A DNA stretch of 64,000 nt from Sisyra terminalis (GCA_958496175.1 OY292274.1:50974630-51038629), one strand, 5' to 3'. Positions 14,301 through 28,586 are shown, numbered from the stretch's first letter. The notes: generated by a model from the sequence alone, not told the origin. Numbers and translations: made by a program.

Positions 14301-17300
14301 GAGGCTTAGAAGGTAAGTGATTTAAAATCTCCAATGAAAGATTATGAATTCCGCATTAAAAGAAAAAAGTCTTGTCAAGAGTAAAATGAGACAACACGAC
14401 AGTGGAATGTTTGTAATTCTGATAAAATCTTTACTATAAGTTTTATAGGAATGTGATATATTAGGTAGGTATAACTAGTAGATAATCACTCTTTAATTAA
14501 GAGAGAAGACGTTTTAGCAATGTATTAAGAAGACTTAAGCTTTCACATTGTTAAAGACAACATTAATAATAAGTAAAACTATTTCTTTTACATTCGCGAA
14601 CTAGCGAGGCCATAACTTGAGAAAAGTTTATCTTGACATTTATTCAGATCAGATTTTTCTTTACCGACCGTTTTCAAATTGATAACTTTTTAGAGATCCT
14701 TGTACTGTTATATTGAACAAAAAAATCGGAAAAGTTTTAAGAACACTAAAAGAACTTATAAATATGACATGTGGGCGATAATTTAGGAAAAATTTAATGC
14801 AAATAGTTTGAAAATTAGATTTTAAAAAAATAGTGACAATATATTAATCAATAACCGTAGCAAGGGTAATTAATTCTATTTTTTAATTGTTATTTACTGT
14901 CGTTTTATAACTACTAAGGTATTAAGCGATTCTAGGATTAATAAAAATATCCGTAATCGAGAAAACATCGAAAGTTTGCTTGATATTTCCTTCCTGTATT
15001 GTAAGCTGTATTAATAACAAGCTTTAAATTGATAAAACAAAAGGCTTTTATTATTTGATTTATTTTTTTTTTTGATACTTATTGTCACTGTATAGATACT
15101 TAGATTTTTAGAGACTCGATAGTTATTATAAACTCGTAATTTGAGAAATATTGAAAATTAGTTCTAACAAGGATCGAATCCAGCACCTACTAGTTTTGGA
15201 GCGATCACCTTGACCATTCGGCCACCAGTACCTACAAGGCATTTTTATTGTTATTTTTAACTTTTTTCCTATAAAAAATTAAATACTTAAATATTAAGAA
15301 ATCAAATAAGAAAGATGATTTTAATTTATTTTTTTCGTTGGATTAATAAAGTTCAAACGGAAAACTCAAACATCATTTACGGTACGAATAAATCACATGA
15401 AAGGGTGTAAAATCAAATATGTATTGTGTCGGCAAAACGAAAGAGGAAGTTTTGTAGCAAAATATATGTGAGTGCAAAGAATGAAAACAAATAAAGTGAA
15501 TGATTTTTTTTTTTGTAAACGGCGAATAAATATTGCAATGGGGAAGTTTTATGGATATGAATTCACTCTTTTCTTTGAAATGATTTTGGCAAGTTAAAGA
15601 CGCTAAAGTATAGTTACATGAGTGCATAATGCATTTTAAATGAAGCTTTTGTTTGCTTATTGCGGCCGACTCGACGAAAAAATTACATCACTTTTTCATC
15701 CCATGCAAATTTTTTGAATAACTTCAAAAAAAATAAAACGTTATTTTTGAAATTCTCAGTTTTGAATTTGGTACTTAAGGTATCGAATAATTAATCAAAT
15801 AAAGAGCAAAAAAATATTTTTCAAACATTCGTATATTTTATTAAAGTTGGAAATTTTTTAATTTGTGCTAGCTTTTTTAAGGCTCCAATGTGTTACTAAG
15901 GCTAGTAGGTACATAGCATTTTTTATTTCAAGTTACCATTTACCATGAGGTATGGAAATAGTTGCAATTTGCTCTACTTAGAAAAAAACGTCTACTAAAG
16001 TTTAGTACATCTCGGTAACTGTTAACTTTACTAAAAATAGCCATTTTATAACTTTGGTTAATTTTCAAAGAATTTTCACTGATGTTTCACATGATATTAT
16101 GATTTTGAGGTTTTTCATCCCTATGTTAAATTAAGGAAATACCTTCCTTTTATTTACAATAACGATATATATTTCATTACATATGGACCAATTAATTGAA
16201 CGTAGGTAAATACAAAAAGTCATCAATATTTTTAAAGTCGTTTTTAGTTAAAAGAAGACATTTAGATTGAGAAACAGGTCTATTTTTGAAAGTGGAAGGT
16301 ATAATTGGGATTAGAACATTTTAAAACGAATACTTATCCAGAAGTGGAATGAAAGAAAAATTAAAATATATAGACAGAACCTTAAATTTAATACGATATT
16401 ACTCTACAGATATGCATATATACCTGTGAGAATATTTCTCTAAAAGGAAATAATAAGTACTTAGTTCACAATAGTCAGTCAACTTGTTGTTGAAATAAAA
16501 TTGTCAGAAAAATGATATCGTTGTTAATGCATTAATTTATCTTTGCCCATACGATGAAGAAAAGGTGATAAGACACTTAATACTAAGATAACACGAGCGG
16601 AAAACATTGTGGATATGTAAAATAAGAGAACAGAGTTTGGATTCGCAAGTAGATGAAGCGACAACGATTACAAGAGGTGTAGGAAATTATGGATGCAGGG
16701 AAATATTGTTGCAATGTTTCAGAGCCGTGTCACACATGAGGGCACTATCGACTCTGCTGCATCTGTTGCAGAATAGCCAGGTAGTATGCAAATATGAGCA
16801 CAATAACTAGAGGTGCACATTATAATATGATGTGCCATTTTCATCGTATACTTCCCTTTCGCATAACATTAGCCCCAACGACGATCTTGATTTGAAAATT
16901 ATTACTAACGGTACAATTATCTACCCTTTTTCAATATCAATATCTACGAGGATAGAAACCGAGTCTTACTTGATTTTTCAATTGCTAACAACTTCACAAT
17001 CAGACCAATAAATTGTTAACAAATCTGTTCTGTTCTTTGAATAATTCATATACTTACGTCTCGTATATATTTCCTCAATGATTGCAATTTGATATCAGCC
17101 ATATTCATTCAATCTTGACTCGTATTTTTACACATAATACTATATTCATTATTTTATCTAACACTTTTATTAAATCCTTATGTGGAACAAGAAAATTAAT
17201 ATTGCATTCTGGCAAATCGCGGGAACTGCTGCTGAGTGCACTAGAATGCAATTTAATTGTAGGTACTCATTTAGGATTCAATTTCGCCTCACGCATTTAC

Positions 17301-20300
17301 TTACAATTAAAAACAATTAAAAATCTTATACAAGTTTTTAAATTGCTGATTCATGCTGTATATGTTTCCGTCGTAATAGAGATATTTGCCTTATGTACAA
17401 TTTAATATTTCAATACACTAAATAAAAAACGTAAATGCAAGTCTATTCAATAGATAAACTGTTGCTTTCAAAAGTAGCGTAAGTCAAAACGTTCCCTTTA
17501 AAATTCAGAAAATGTAGTTCATATGCTTAAAAAGTAATCTTATATACGATAAATTTACAGTTAAATATTATAGAATATCCTACTTTTGGGTGGAATTTGA
17601 CGCTATCAAATGCGTTTTAATTGAGACCTCAATATGATAATTATAAATAATAAATAATAAAGTTTCAAAATGATAATCTGAATTATTATTTTTACTGCTT
17701 GGTTAAGTATACGGTTTTTATGCAAATATAGAAATAACCATGATTCATTATTAATTTAAAAAGGTGAACAGCTCTTGACTTTTAAACCGTTTTTTTTCAA
17801 AAGTAGCATGCATTTGCTTTCATTTGAAAAGAAAACGACCCTTTACCATGAGTCTAGGCTTTGGCTAGACTTAGCTTATCCATTGGTACTTATATGTCGG
17901 AAATTAGAGGGATTTCGGTACAAAATTAAAAACTTGATTATATTCATCATGATTTTATCTTATTTGACGACTAGAATTTTAAAACTCCAATCTATGAACT
18001 AAGGCTGAAAAAAATCTATAATTATCTTAAATATCTGAATATACATAAAGATACTTTGGACAAGAAAGCATGAAAGTATGATATTACTTTTTTATATTTA
18101 TTTATTTTGAGTCGCATCAACCGGGTTGGTCTTTAGCGGGGTTTAATTTGTGTTCAGATATTATCTAGTAGCATCATGGTTCCCAGAATTTTCTTCTTGT
18201 TTTAGGTGTTTGGTAGTGTTTAACATTGGTCTCATTTCGCTGGGCAATTCGAGTATTGTCGGACATGATGCAATTGCGTGGGTAACTAATTAATAGTATA
18301 ATTGTGGGTAACAAATAGTATATCACTGCATTGAGGGTACCGTCTGGACTCATGTTTGTCCAAAATATGTTCATGTGAAAAGACAGGGTAACCTATTCGC
18401 AACCCATACCAAAACAATTGGCCCTTTCTATTGCTGAGCTTTAAGGTTTTTTCTCATACAGTTAGTCTGATTTGACTCAACCTTGTTGGGTTTGAGAACC
18501 AATCATTATTCCAAATTGTCTTCACATGATGTTAAACAAAACTTTTTCCAATCCTTCCTTGTGGTTGGTATTATTAGAATAAAATAGGTGCTTTCTGTGA
18601 TCGTTGTTTTGGCGTTTTTGTCTCCCATTTCGTTACTAGGGATTCTTTGGTGAGATGAAACTTCTACTATTCTACTAATAGCAGTTCTACTGTTTTTGCT
18701 ATTGAGGTTTATTAAAATTCAAAAGCAAATGTTAATGCCACTAATGTCATAATATAGATATTTAAGAAATGATTTCTACGGTGGATAATTTTTAATTGGT
18801 TAAAATGAACTATTTAATTGGTGATAAATTTTCGTTTACTGTAGAATTATAACCGTTGCAACATCATCGCTGATTTTAAAAATAGGCTTTTTTTCTTTTA
18901 AATTGATGAAAACAAGTATACCTATTTTTGAAAACCATTTTTCAACATTTGATTTTTTCATAACAACGCATAAAAAGTCATGTCGTAATATAAATCGTTT
19001 AATCGTTAATTTATATGGTTTACAATTCTAATTAGTAATTGCATTGTGTAATTAGCCGTAATTGATATAGTTTCTAATGCAATATATTCCATCATTAAAA
19101 TTATAAAGTACTTGTTTCAAAATTGTAATTTTTTATTGTAACAAAAAGAGCTTGGGAAAAATAAATCGGTAATTTATATTATTTGCCTGAAACTACCTTA
19201 CAGAAATAATATTACAGAACAAAATGGGTAATTATCTAATTTTCTTCAGCTTTCTGCCGTTAAAAAGTTTAATTTTTCGCGTGGTTGATTTTTGTCACCA
19301 GCGTCGTTCTAGTCCGTTCCTTTTATGTAATGAATCTCCAGGATTTTAATCCGTCTTCATTCTTGTTTCTTCTAAAGCTTTCCAATTTCGCTTCTACATC
19401 AAGTATTAATGCTTTTCCTCTCAAAATGTGGCCCATCTAATTAACTTTTCTTCTTGTCAACAATTTGGTGATAGTCCTTTCTTTGTAGAAATCAATTTTG
19501 TCCATTCTTCTACTTGTAGAAATATTTTAATAAACATATATTAGATTTTCTTTTCGAGAATTTTCTTAATGCTTATTTAAGAAAAAAAATTCTATAGTTT
19601 AAGTTTAATTTGTGTACGGCATTTGATTTTATATATACCTATCCAAAGAATAGTTATACAATTTTTATTATTTACTCACAACAAACATTTCTGTGTTTTG
19701 AATACTAGCCATGTTTCGATATATTACCCGAAAAAGTTAATGTATATATATCAATGACATGTTGCAAATTTAACATAAAATTATTGCGTTTCCAATATAG
19801 TGAGAAATAATCAATTGTTGACATTGTTTACTATTCTTACTTTTCTAAAAATTATACTTAAATTTAAGAAACGAAGCACTTAAGCTTTTACTTATATATT
19901 TCGTTTACCACAACTTGCGAATAATAACTATTTATCGAATGACATACAAATATAATAAATAGTGAAATTTTATCAGAAATGATGTTTATCATAATATATT
20001 TACTATTAAATTTAAAAAGGTCATTTCTTAAATAAAAAGAATATTTCCTGAAATTATAATCAATATTTTCAAATGATTGTATTATTGAAAATATGATTGG
20101 AAATAGATAAGAAAAAGCCGTTCTATTTTATCCTATATAAAAGAGATAAAATAAAGTAAATTATTATAAGCTTACTGTTTTAGCAAACTCATACTTACCG
20201 TTCCTTTCACTAATGAGTATTCCAGTGATTTAACGAAAATTACTTTCATTAATCCACTTGTTTTACTATTAATTTATCTGCTTAATTTAATCTATTCTCA

Positions 20301-23300
20301 AATAAAGTACTACTTTAATTAATGTCATCGTTACGTTGTTAAGCATAATTATTAAAATCGATACTAAAATTGAAAAACATGCAAACAATAATTAAAAAGA
20401 TTAATTTAATCGTTTCGTAATTGGTTTGTGCATCGTGTTTCAGAAGACAGTAATTGATTTTAAGTTGTTTGTTTTATCATCAAATAGTTTACTGCAACTG
20501 GAACCAAAAGCAAATTACAACGTTTCTGTATTAGTTTAGGCTTAAACAAATTTTCTTTCCCTTAATTTATAAATTTAATAAAGTATATTACCTCTGTCTG
20601 TCACAAGTCTGAAACTATTTCTTTAGAAAAACTACTACCGAGAAAAATATTAAAATAAAATTTACAAATATAAGTACTTACATTTACCTAAATTGGAAAA
20701 GTAAATGCTAGAAAACTATATTTACGAAAGCAAATGTGACACACGCTTGTCGCATGGGGAGTTCCTAATATTTTTGGCGCCGCGATTTAAGAACGGATTA
20801 TGATAGAAGAAGCAAAAATAAATCGAAAATTAAGAATACCAAAATGCGAGTTTTCACTTCGTTTTCAAAGAAAATCGGTTGGCTCAAGTGAACTTTAGCA
20901 CACCCACAATCTGGCAACGTTGCATTCTCGACTTTGTTTTTAATTTAATTCGTGATTTAATCGGTCCATAATGAAAATTTAGCTACAAACGAGAGAATTA
21001 TACCATATTAGAATGGAATTAACAAAAATATCGCGAATTAAATTAAAAACAAAGTCGAAAATGTAACGTTATCAGATTGTGGGTGTACTAAAATACACTT
21101 GAGCCAATCGGTTTTTATTTAGAAAATTCCAATGTTATTTCTTATGAGAAAAAAATAATTTCGAGTCTGGCAAATCGATGAAACTTTGCGTAATTTATAG
21201 TTTATAAAAAGCGCTGTGATTGGCTACAACTAGCTTTAAACGTAAACATCCTAGAAGGCTAAGGAAATATGCTCTTTAACTAAATCACTTCGACAATATT
21301 CAAGTCAATTAAAACATCTGGAATACTCTTAAAAAATGAATACAATTTGAAATTTATAAGAGATAATGAGAATGTTTACTTCATTAGCGATTTTTGGTTA
21401 AAAAAGTATGTAGGTCAATTTCATTTCCCCTGCATCATTGTTTAAACTTTACAAGGAATGAAAATAAAATTTCTAATATAACTATGATCTTAGGATTGAT
21501 TCAAAATAAAAATGATTGAAAAACCGTTATAACAATCGTTTCATCAATATTATCATTTAAAAAATAGTAGTTTATTATTGCCGCGACTTCTTTTTCCGAA
21601 GTATTTTTGAATGTATTACTTTAAATTTTCGCATTATGGAGGGAGGCTATGTCTTGTTTAGAGGGATTTAGTTATTGTGAACCATTGTGAACTTTGAAAC
21701 ATCTAAAAAGACAAAAGGAAAAGTAATCAGCGAAAATTTGTAAATTCTATAAAAACTATCAACAATTTAGTTCGGTATTTAAAACGTATGCTTGAAAATT
21801 GGTATAAAAGTCTCGCCAGGCTTATGTCTCAATTTTCTGATTGTCACAGGCGTATGCTCAAGGTTAACATGGAAACTTTGGATAATATCCAAATTTTGGA
21901 TAATATGTTTTGAAAAATTGTTGTGGAGGTTTTATCAAGATTATTTTACTACTTACAACAATAGTTAGAACATATTTTTTTCATTTTTTTGAAATTTGAA
22001 GAGAAATTGTTTTTTTTTTCAAATTTAGCACTGATTTGTGCTAATCTGTGCTGCTTCCCTCAAAAGTTACCTATCTAATTTTGCCAAGTGAATCTCTTTT
22101 TTAGTATTTCAAAGTCATAAGTATCCTTTCGGCAAAATGGTTTTAACTACTGTTATACAGAATGGTTCAAAATTCGGAGTGATTATTTTACGAGCGAATT
22201 TTATGAATCAAAATAAATTCTTTTTTCTATAATCATATTCTAAAGTAAACCTTCTCTGAACTTTAAGCAGTTGCTTATATTCTATCAGAACAGTAAGCAA
22301 TTCTAACATTCGTTATGAATACAATATTTAATTTTATTTAATTTACTTGTACTGCACATAAAGAGCTGTTATAAAAGTTTCAAAGTATTTTGTTATAGTT
22401 GAAAATATAAAATTTATTCATTACACTTATTAAAACTCAATCATTATTAGTTGGAAGAAAATTTCCATTTGTAAAAATTTATTTTCATTTTATATCCCCT
22501 AATTACTTAGGATCATAAAATCCTTCTAAAATGACTCTGAATTAATTTAATCTAACTGATTTATTTTATATCCATTACATGAAAAAATCAATTAAAAATT
22601 CAATTTATACACTTCAAATATTTAACTGGACATTTTGAAAAAAAGGAATATATTAACTTATTTCAATATTTTTTTTCAGATTTTTTATACCAGCAGAAAG
22701 TAAATTTCGAAGGAGTTCCGACAGAAGTGGAAATAATGGATACATCGAACTGTGCTGTAAGTTCTTTTTTATTGTTTTACGTGTAATAAATTAAATCCAA
22801 ATTCATTCCTTATGATTTATCAATCATTATAATAAACAGTTAAATCAGGTGAAAGGAAAAGTGTAATTTAAAAATTTAATAGGACAAAATTTTCTTGCTA
22901 ACACAAAGCACTAAATGCCCATTAAATCAGTGTAATAAAATTTGTTTTTAATAATAATAATTTTATGGCTTTACAAAATTTAATGAATTTTTCGAAATCG
23001 AGTCGAGTGATTTATTCGATTTTTTGTATGTTGAAATCCAATAATATTTTGGAAACAATACGTGCAATATGAGCGTAAAATAAAATGTCAATTTCCATGA
23101 AAAGCGTAAAATTTACTATCATCATTATTTAATTATCGGTAAAATATATAATCACAACCTTTCTTTATAGTAGATACTAAACTTACTAAATTTTAGTTTA
23201 TGCATTACATTGACGTCGTTGGACAACTTGAACATGAAACTTGAGACGATGCAACCCATTTCACCCATAAATTTTAAATGAATCAAATTTTACTACATGA

Positions 23301-25535
23301 ATATATAATTTTATTGTTCAAAAATATATTTTGTAATTTTCGTTTAAAATTTAAAATATGTAAAATATGTATCCTTAAAATTTAAACAAATCTCATGGTA
23401 AATCTCATCTATACAATTATTTTGTTTTATTTTTTCTTTTATTCGTGATTGATTGATTTTGCGAGGAAGATGCTCAAATTAAACCGTAGCAGACATTCAA
23501 AACTAATAAAATAAAAGGGTGTGTCAGAAAGAACGTCTTAAAACAAAGTTAATGATCAATAAAATTTCATTATTTCGAGTACAGAAATTTTCAATTCATC
23601 TTATGCAGTATCGTGCATGTAGGATGGTCATTAATAATCTAAATGCAATTTAGCTCATTTTTTTGGCACAAATATAAACCGTAATTAACCTGGACCCATT
23701 TTTTCGGTCATTCAATGTTCACCCAAATAAAGTTTGATGACAGGACCTGAAAAGCATTCATCACAGAGGTCAAAAGATAGAGACTCTTTGTTTGGGACTT
23801 TACTTCTAACTTAATTAATTTGCATATTTATTATTGTAAAACATAGAATAGACAAGTAAAAAGCATTAATATTGTTATTATTATTATTAATATTTTTTGA
23901 ATTTAAGTTTTGAGTGTGGAATTTTTTTGTAAAAATTAATTTCTCTTTTACCGAGTATCGAAAACGTTCCCCACAGTCTTCTAGATATTAGTAAGAAGGT
24001 TTTTGCAATGCTTTAGCATTAAGTATAGCTGAGCTAGAGCATTAACATAATATTTCTTTCATCTAATTTTGAATAAATAACCCACAAACTATCTTTTATG
24101 CAACTGACTTTCGGTCTGTTATTTATATTTTAGTTTGACCCGTCCTATTTTGAAATGAATATTTTTCATAACAATACAGTCCTTGGTCATATTATTAGAC
24201 ACACTTAAGATTTTATAGAAAATGTACATATTCTACTAAATTAAATTTAATATTGTTTACTTTTTACATTATAAAAATTTGTATTAATTTTTAAGAAATA
24301 TATTTTTTAGATAAGGGTAAAACCTTGTTTATTATCTCTATTGCCCTACTTTAAGATAATAGCCTTTATTTGAAACCCATTGAAAATATGTGGATATTGC
24401 TGAAGAAAAATATAGCTAAAGAGGTGGTCACAACAGAAAAATAGCCGTTAGAAAAAATATTCACGTATGGAATCATCATCCACAAATATGCAGATGGTAT
24501 TGTCTTACATAGTCCGCGCAGATTGCGCAGAATGGGAACTTAAATATTAGTAAACGGACTTTCAATTAAATGTTAAACAATTCAGGTCACCATAACTAAG
24601 AAGATGTTTTATTAATTTGATAGTAAAAATGTATTTTAGTAAATATGATTTTTGATCACGCTAGTTGGTAATAAGCGTAATAAATAAAATTTGTACAGGG
24701 AAGTTACATCCAATCAAAAATATGGACCCCAAATAAATAAGCTCTTACTTAAGGTTTTATACAAAACCTATAGTGCGTCTATTAATATGGCCAAGGATTG
24801 CAAAATTTTGATGATTACATAAAAATTATTTGAAAATTGAACTAAGCAGTGTCTACTAAATTATTTTTTTAAAAACGTATTTGCGGTAGATATCCACGAA
24901 TTGAACTTAAAAACTATGTATTTATATTTGTTTCTATAGATTTTTTAATTTATCGCCTTAATGTATATTGATACATTTAACATACATATCACAAACTAAA
25001 ATTGAACTATTCAATTTTTTCAGAAAAATGGATGTCTTTACGAGCACATACGATGGGGCGAAGCTTTCGTGGTCGTTTATTCAGTCTGTGATCCACACAG
25101 TTTCACTGAAGCTCATGAGCTCCTAGGTCAATTAGCGAAACTGAAACTGCCATCTTATTACACAGCCGTCCTTTTAGGAAATAAACGAGATTTAGACCAT
25201 TTTCGGTAAGTATATTCAATACGTTTTAAAACTTAAAAATAATACTTGTTTCTTTTTTCACTATAAGGCAAATTTGTGTTGATGATGGACAAGAACTTTC
25301 GTTAGAATATGGGTGCCAATTTTATGAAGTAAGTGCTGCCGAAAACTTTGCTGGAGTTTCGTTGGCGTTTCAATCGTTACTACGTGAAGCCCGAGCGGTT
25401 CAGTTGTTGAGAAATTTGCCAATTAGGCGAAAACTTGGAGTTAATAGTGTATCAAAAGTTCTTGGAAATATATTTGGAAAAAACAATAATAAAAGTGCGG
25501 GAGATAGAAAAAAACGGCCGTCGTTGAGCATATAA
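11354..25535 (+). CDS. RERG/RASL12-like Ras-related small GTPase (P-loop exon not found)
   Basis: Four exons join in consistent phase: 11354-11410, 22680-22756, 25024-25205 and 25268-25535, with GT donors and AG acceptors and a TAA at 25533-25535. The first exon reads VTVRYLTKRYIGEYSS, matching the switch-I side of RERG (known sequence VVRFLTKRFIWEYDPT). Next comes VEIMDTSNCA (G3 region), then HIRWGEAFVVVYSV, the G4 motif NKRD and the G5 region EVSAAE. The C-terminus is basic (GDRKKRPSLSI) with no CAAX box, as in RERG. These proteins are membrane-unanchored Ras relatives implicated in growth control. Oddities: the G2 threonine is Leu and the G3 DxxG glycine is Asn, so GTP hydrolysis is doubtful. 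The exon with GxxxxGKS must lie upstream and was not identified. The second intron (11.3 kb) holds the start of the segmental duplication. A damaged copy of the last three exons lies at 49195-50617. Confidence 0.85.
15170..15230 (-). repeat. tRNA-derived SINE-like / tRNA-Ser-like pseudogene
   Basis: Read on the minus strand it has an A-box-like TGGCCGAATGGTCAAGG and a B-box-like GGATTCGATCC, about 30 nt apart, resembling a serine tRNA body. The acceptor stem is not restored, so it is a SINE head or a tRNA fossil rather than a working tRNA. A close copy lies at 41682-41742 as part of the segmental duplication. Confidence 0.5.
16920..20872. other. GTPase intron DNA, no gene seen
   Basis: This lies inside the 11.3-kb intron. 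19290-19700 is shared with copy 2 at 43352-43750, and 19870-19905 reappears inverted near 48755-48792. Short open frames here (for example 17082-17405) have random AT-rich composition and no recognisable domain. Confidence 0.4.
20881..21105. mobile_element. 225-bp foldback MITE, TIR GGCTCAAGTG, 8-bp TSD
   Basis: The element begins GGCTCAAGTG and ends CACTTGAGCC, a perfect 10-bp terminal inverted repeat. The similarity continues inward as an imperfect inverted repeat of about 75-80 bp (both arms carry a tract like GACTTTGTTTTTAATTTAATTCG or its complement). Perfect 8-bp target duplications AATCGGTT flank it at 20873-20880 and 21106-21113. There is no coding capacity. A second family member, itself interrupted, lies at 61834-62195; degenerate halves are near 27464-27510 and 28000-28060. 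Confidence 0.85.
24177..24800 (+). mobile_element. Degenerate Tc1/mariner-type element in GTPase intron (copy 1)
   Basis: Terminal inverted repeats: the left end reads CAGTCCTTGGTCATATTATT, and the right end, reverse-complemented, reads CAATCCTTGGCCATATTAAT. A TA precedes the left end, as expected for Tc1/mariner; the right TA appears mutated to CA. Inside, around 24370-24530, the plus strand still shows a transposase C-terminus: NPIENMWILLKK (the NPIENxW signature around the last acidic residue of DD34E) and, in another frame, a WNHHPQIC block. Stops and frameshifts make it inactive. The same element at 49440-50063 shows it predates the segmental duplication. Confidence 0.75.
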
Positions 25536-28533
25536 AATAACTTTTAATATGACTTTAAAGACTTTGTGTAAATAGGTTTAAAATTTAATTAATTAAAAAA
25601 AAATAATATTTTTAAAATTTTAAAATATAGTTAGTTTTTGTATTTTATTCATTTTTAAATTATTATAATTTTTTTACATTTAGATCTTACATACATTTAT
25701 AATGTTTAATCACTTCAATGCAAAATACAAAGCGTATTTTAGTTCCTAAATACAAAATATTTATAACTACGTTTTATTTGTAATAAATTGGCATAAAATA
25801 AAATGATTTTTAATAAAAAAAATGTTTTTATTAAAATATAACAGCAATAAAACCTATTGCAGACATAAAAAAGAAGTTTTATTTGGCTTTTTTGTTCCAT
25901 CCTATGAATAGAAATGATTCAAACTTAATACCAATTTAAATCATAATTTTTGATTAATGGTGGAAAGAAACGGCTCAGTTTTATTTAAAAAACTTTTCAA
26001 GCTTTTGTTAGAATTTCCTGAAAATTTTAGAAAGCATATATTTTTATACCGATTATAAAACGTCTTCTATCATTAATCGTCTCTAACTTCTATCATATAA
26101 TTATAAAAAGTTTCAATTTTGATGTTTCGATAAAAATGCAAATCGATTATAGATTATAGATATAGAAATCGTAACGATTATTCTAAATGACTATTTGATT
26201 TTATAATGTCATATATTTTCACAAAATTAAAACAAAATTGTTTTTCTATTGAAAATAATTATTACAAAACGACAAGCTAATTAAAAGATTCTGAAAATTA
26301 CTACAACACGCCTAGAAAAGTATCTGATTTTATTTAGTTTTAATGAAATTTTATTTAAATATGATGAAACTTTCCCACCTTATCGATTGCAAGCGGTAAT
26401 AAACAAGCTTTTCAACGTTGGATGGAAAAATTATTACGTTTTCTTATTGACCAATTTTTCAAGTACTTCATTTGACATAAAAAAATTAAATACACTGAAA
26501 TAGTATTCTTTAATGGTTCATGAAAAATTCAGAACCAATTGAATTTTGCAGCCACAAGATTAAAAATTTAGATTAATTAGAAATTAATTTTTCAATTCGT
26601 AAATATAAAGTACTACACTAGAGATATCATTAAAATAGTAGGCGAAATGATATACATTTTTTAATAATTTAATCGATCGGTTTCCACATTGGAAGCCGAA
26701 CAATCAATGATTGATTGAGCTCAATTATCTGTTCGTTAACAATTTGAAGAGAAATATTAAAACTATTAGTTAAAATTTAATACTGCGAAGAGAAACGCAA
26801 ATGCAAAAATGAAAAGAAGAATTTTGTTTCCCAATTGATTTTGAGACTCTACGGAGTTGTTCTTGAAAGACCTGTAGCAACATTTAGTTTTTGTAAAAAA
26901 AAAATAATAGACATGATGATAAAAATCGATACGGTGGTTAATAAAATTTCTATTTAAAGAAAAAAAATTGTAATTCTTGACCTATTGAAAAGAGACTTAG
27001 GCTATTTTATCCCGATCTGAAAGATTTTGCCATGGATAAACACGGTTGGAAAAAATAAAGCCATCACTTGGAATTTGGGAACTTAAGACACTCAGAAAAA
27101 CGAAAAAAAAACCTCCCCAATAATTAATTTAAAATTTTTTAGCCAATTTAATGTTTTAATAGATTTCCATACTTTTTATATTGGCTTACACTATTTAGTG
27201 TCGTGTATGCTAAAGGGATTGCATAAGCATCATGAATCACTTTAATGTTTTAAATTGGTTATTTATGAAAATTTTGAACCGTAACTTGTAGTTTAATTTT
27301 TTCTAAAATTTTAAAACAAGCATAATATACATAATGAATTAATGTATGACGAAAATATATAATAAATTACAAAAAATAAATCTTAGAAATTTAGTTTATA
27401 TACCTAAAAATTTTATTTTATTAATGTCTACGATCAGTCATACAATCATATTTTTATCGATTTATTTGCGAATTGAATTAAAAACAAAATAGAAAATGAG
27501 ACGTTATCAAATTGTACCCGTGTATAAGTTTAACCATGTCAAATAAAATATATGAAAAGATAACTCCAAACGTTATACGTGTTAAACTTTTCAAGATAAT
27601 ACCTGAATGCCATAATATCACATAATTTTCTGCATGCATAATTTCTTATTATGGTGAATTTCATATGAGTTCTGCTCAAAACTGAAACCCTTTTTTGAAA
27701 AAGATTCGCAAAGATCCCCTCGATATACGTATTACTTTTTTTATTTTATCTTAAAGAGTTAAAATTAATTGTTTTCAGTGTATATATGTATTAAACGGCG
27801 AATTAAAAATTAAATTTGGCGTAAAACAAAACTCGTGTTTAGTCTCACAACGTAATATTATTGGTCTACCTTTAATTACCTAAGATTTAACAATAAAAAG
27901 ATAAAAAGAACAAAATAAACATGGACTAATTTCAAATACTAAATAGAATTTTTTTCAACCATAAAATTTTTATTAGTAACTTATATACGAATAACAATTT
28001 GACAACGTCCCATTTTCTATTCTGTTTTTAACTCAATTCGCGAATAAATTGGCTCTCATAAAATTTAGCAATAAAGGAGAAATTAGAAGATGTTCGAGGT
28101 AAATTAACAACCAAATATCGAATAAATTCGCGAATTGATTTAAAACACCATACAGTAACGTTAATAAAATATATTTGTACCATAAAATTATGTAACCTGT
28201 TGGTCATTGCTTCGTATCAGATATTTTACTGTAATTTGGTTAACTTTTACTTTCCCGGGCGCTTTGACAAATTAAATTCATATTTGTTCTCTTTGTCATT
28301 TTTGCATCTCTTTGTTTTTATTGCACATGCGTATTTGTAAGCAAATGCGTTTAGCAGTTACTTAACGTCTATTAAAGTCATTAAAGTCTACTATAATGGT
28401 ATTCTTTTTTAGGCTTTTTTGTAATAATTGTGAAGAAAATTAGAGTTCCGCCGCCGGATTATTGCATTTTTTAGGGTTCTGAACATTTTTACACTAATTT
28501 TATGTGCCTACGATTTTTAATTTTAAAATTACC
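25536..28533. other. GTPase 3' flank and repeat-bearing spacer, no gene seen
   Basis: The GTPase 3'UTR probably ends near AATAAA-like signals at about 25780-25800. Around 27464-27510 and 28000-28060 are two inverted, degraded pieces with the same internal tract as the foldback MITE at 20881-21105. No coding region was recognised. This stretch is absent from duplication copy 2, which has other DNA at the same place. Confidence 0.4.
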
Positions 28534-28586
28534 AATATAAATATTGAAATTTATGTTATATTGCTTAAATAAATAACTTTTATTAC

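Noticed and set aside
15170..15230. Functional tRNA-Ser gene
   Set aside because: A- and B-box-like elements are present but acceptor and anticodon stems do not pair convincingly, and it is duplicated inside intronic repeat DNA.
16607..16810. A 67-codon frame identical at 16607-16810 and 42767-42970
   Set aside because: The surrounding non-coding DNA is equally identical because of the segmental duplication, the composition is ordinary and no domain is recognisable. Identity alone does not imply coding.
17082..17405. 107-codon open frame in the GTPase intron
   Set aside because: No domain, no splice or start context, and typical of random AT-rich sequence.
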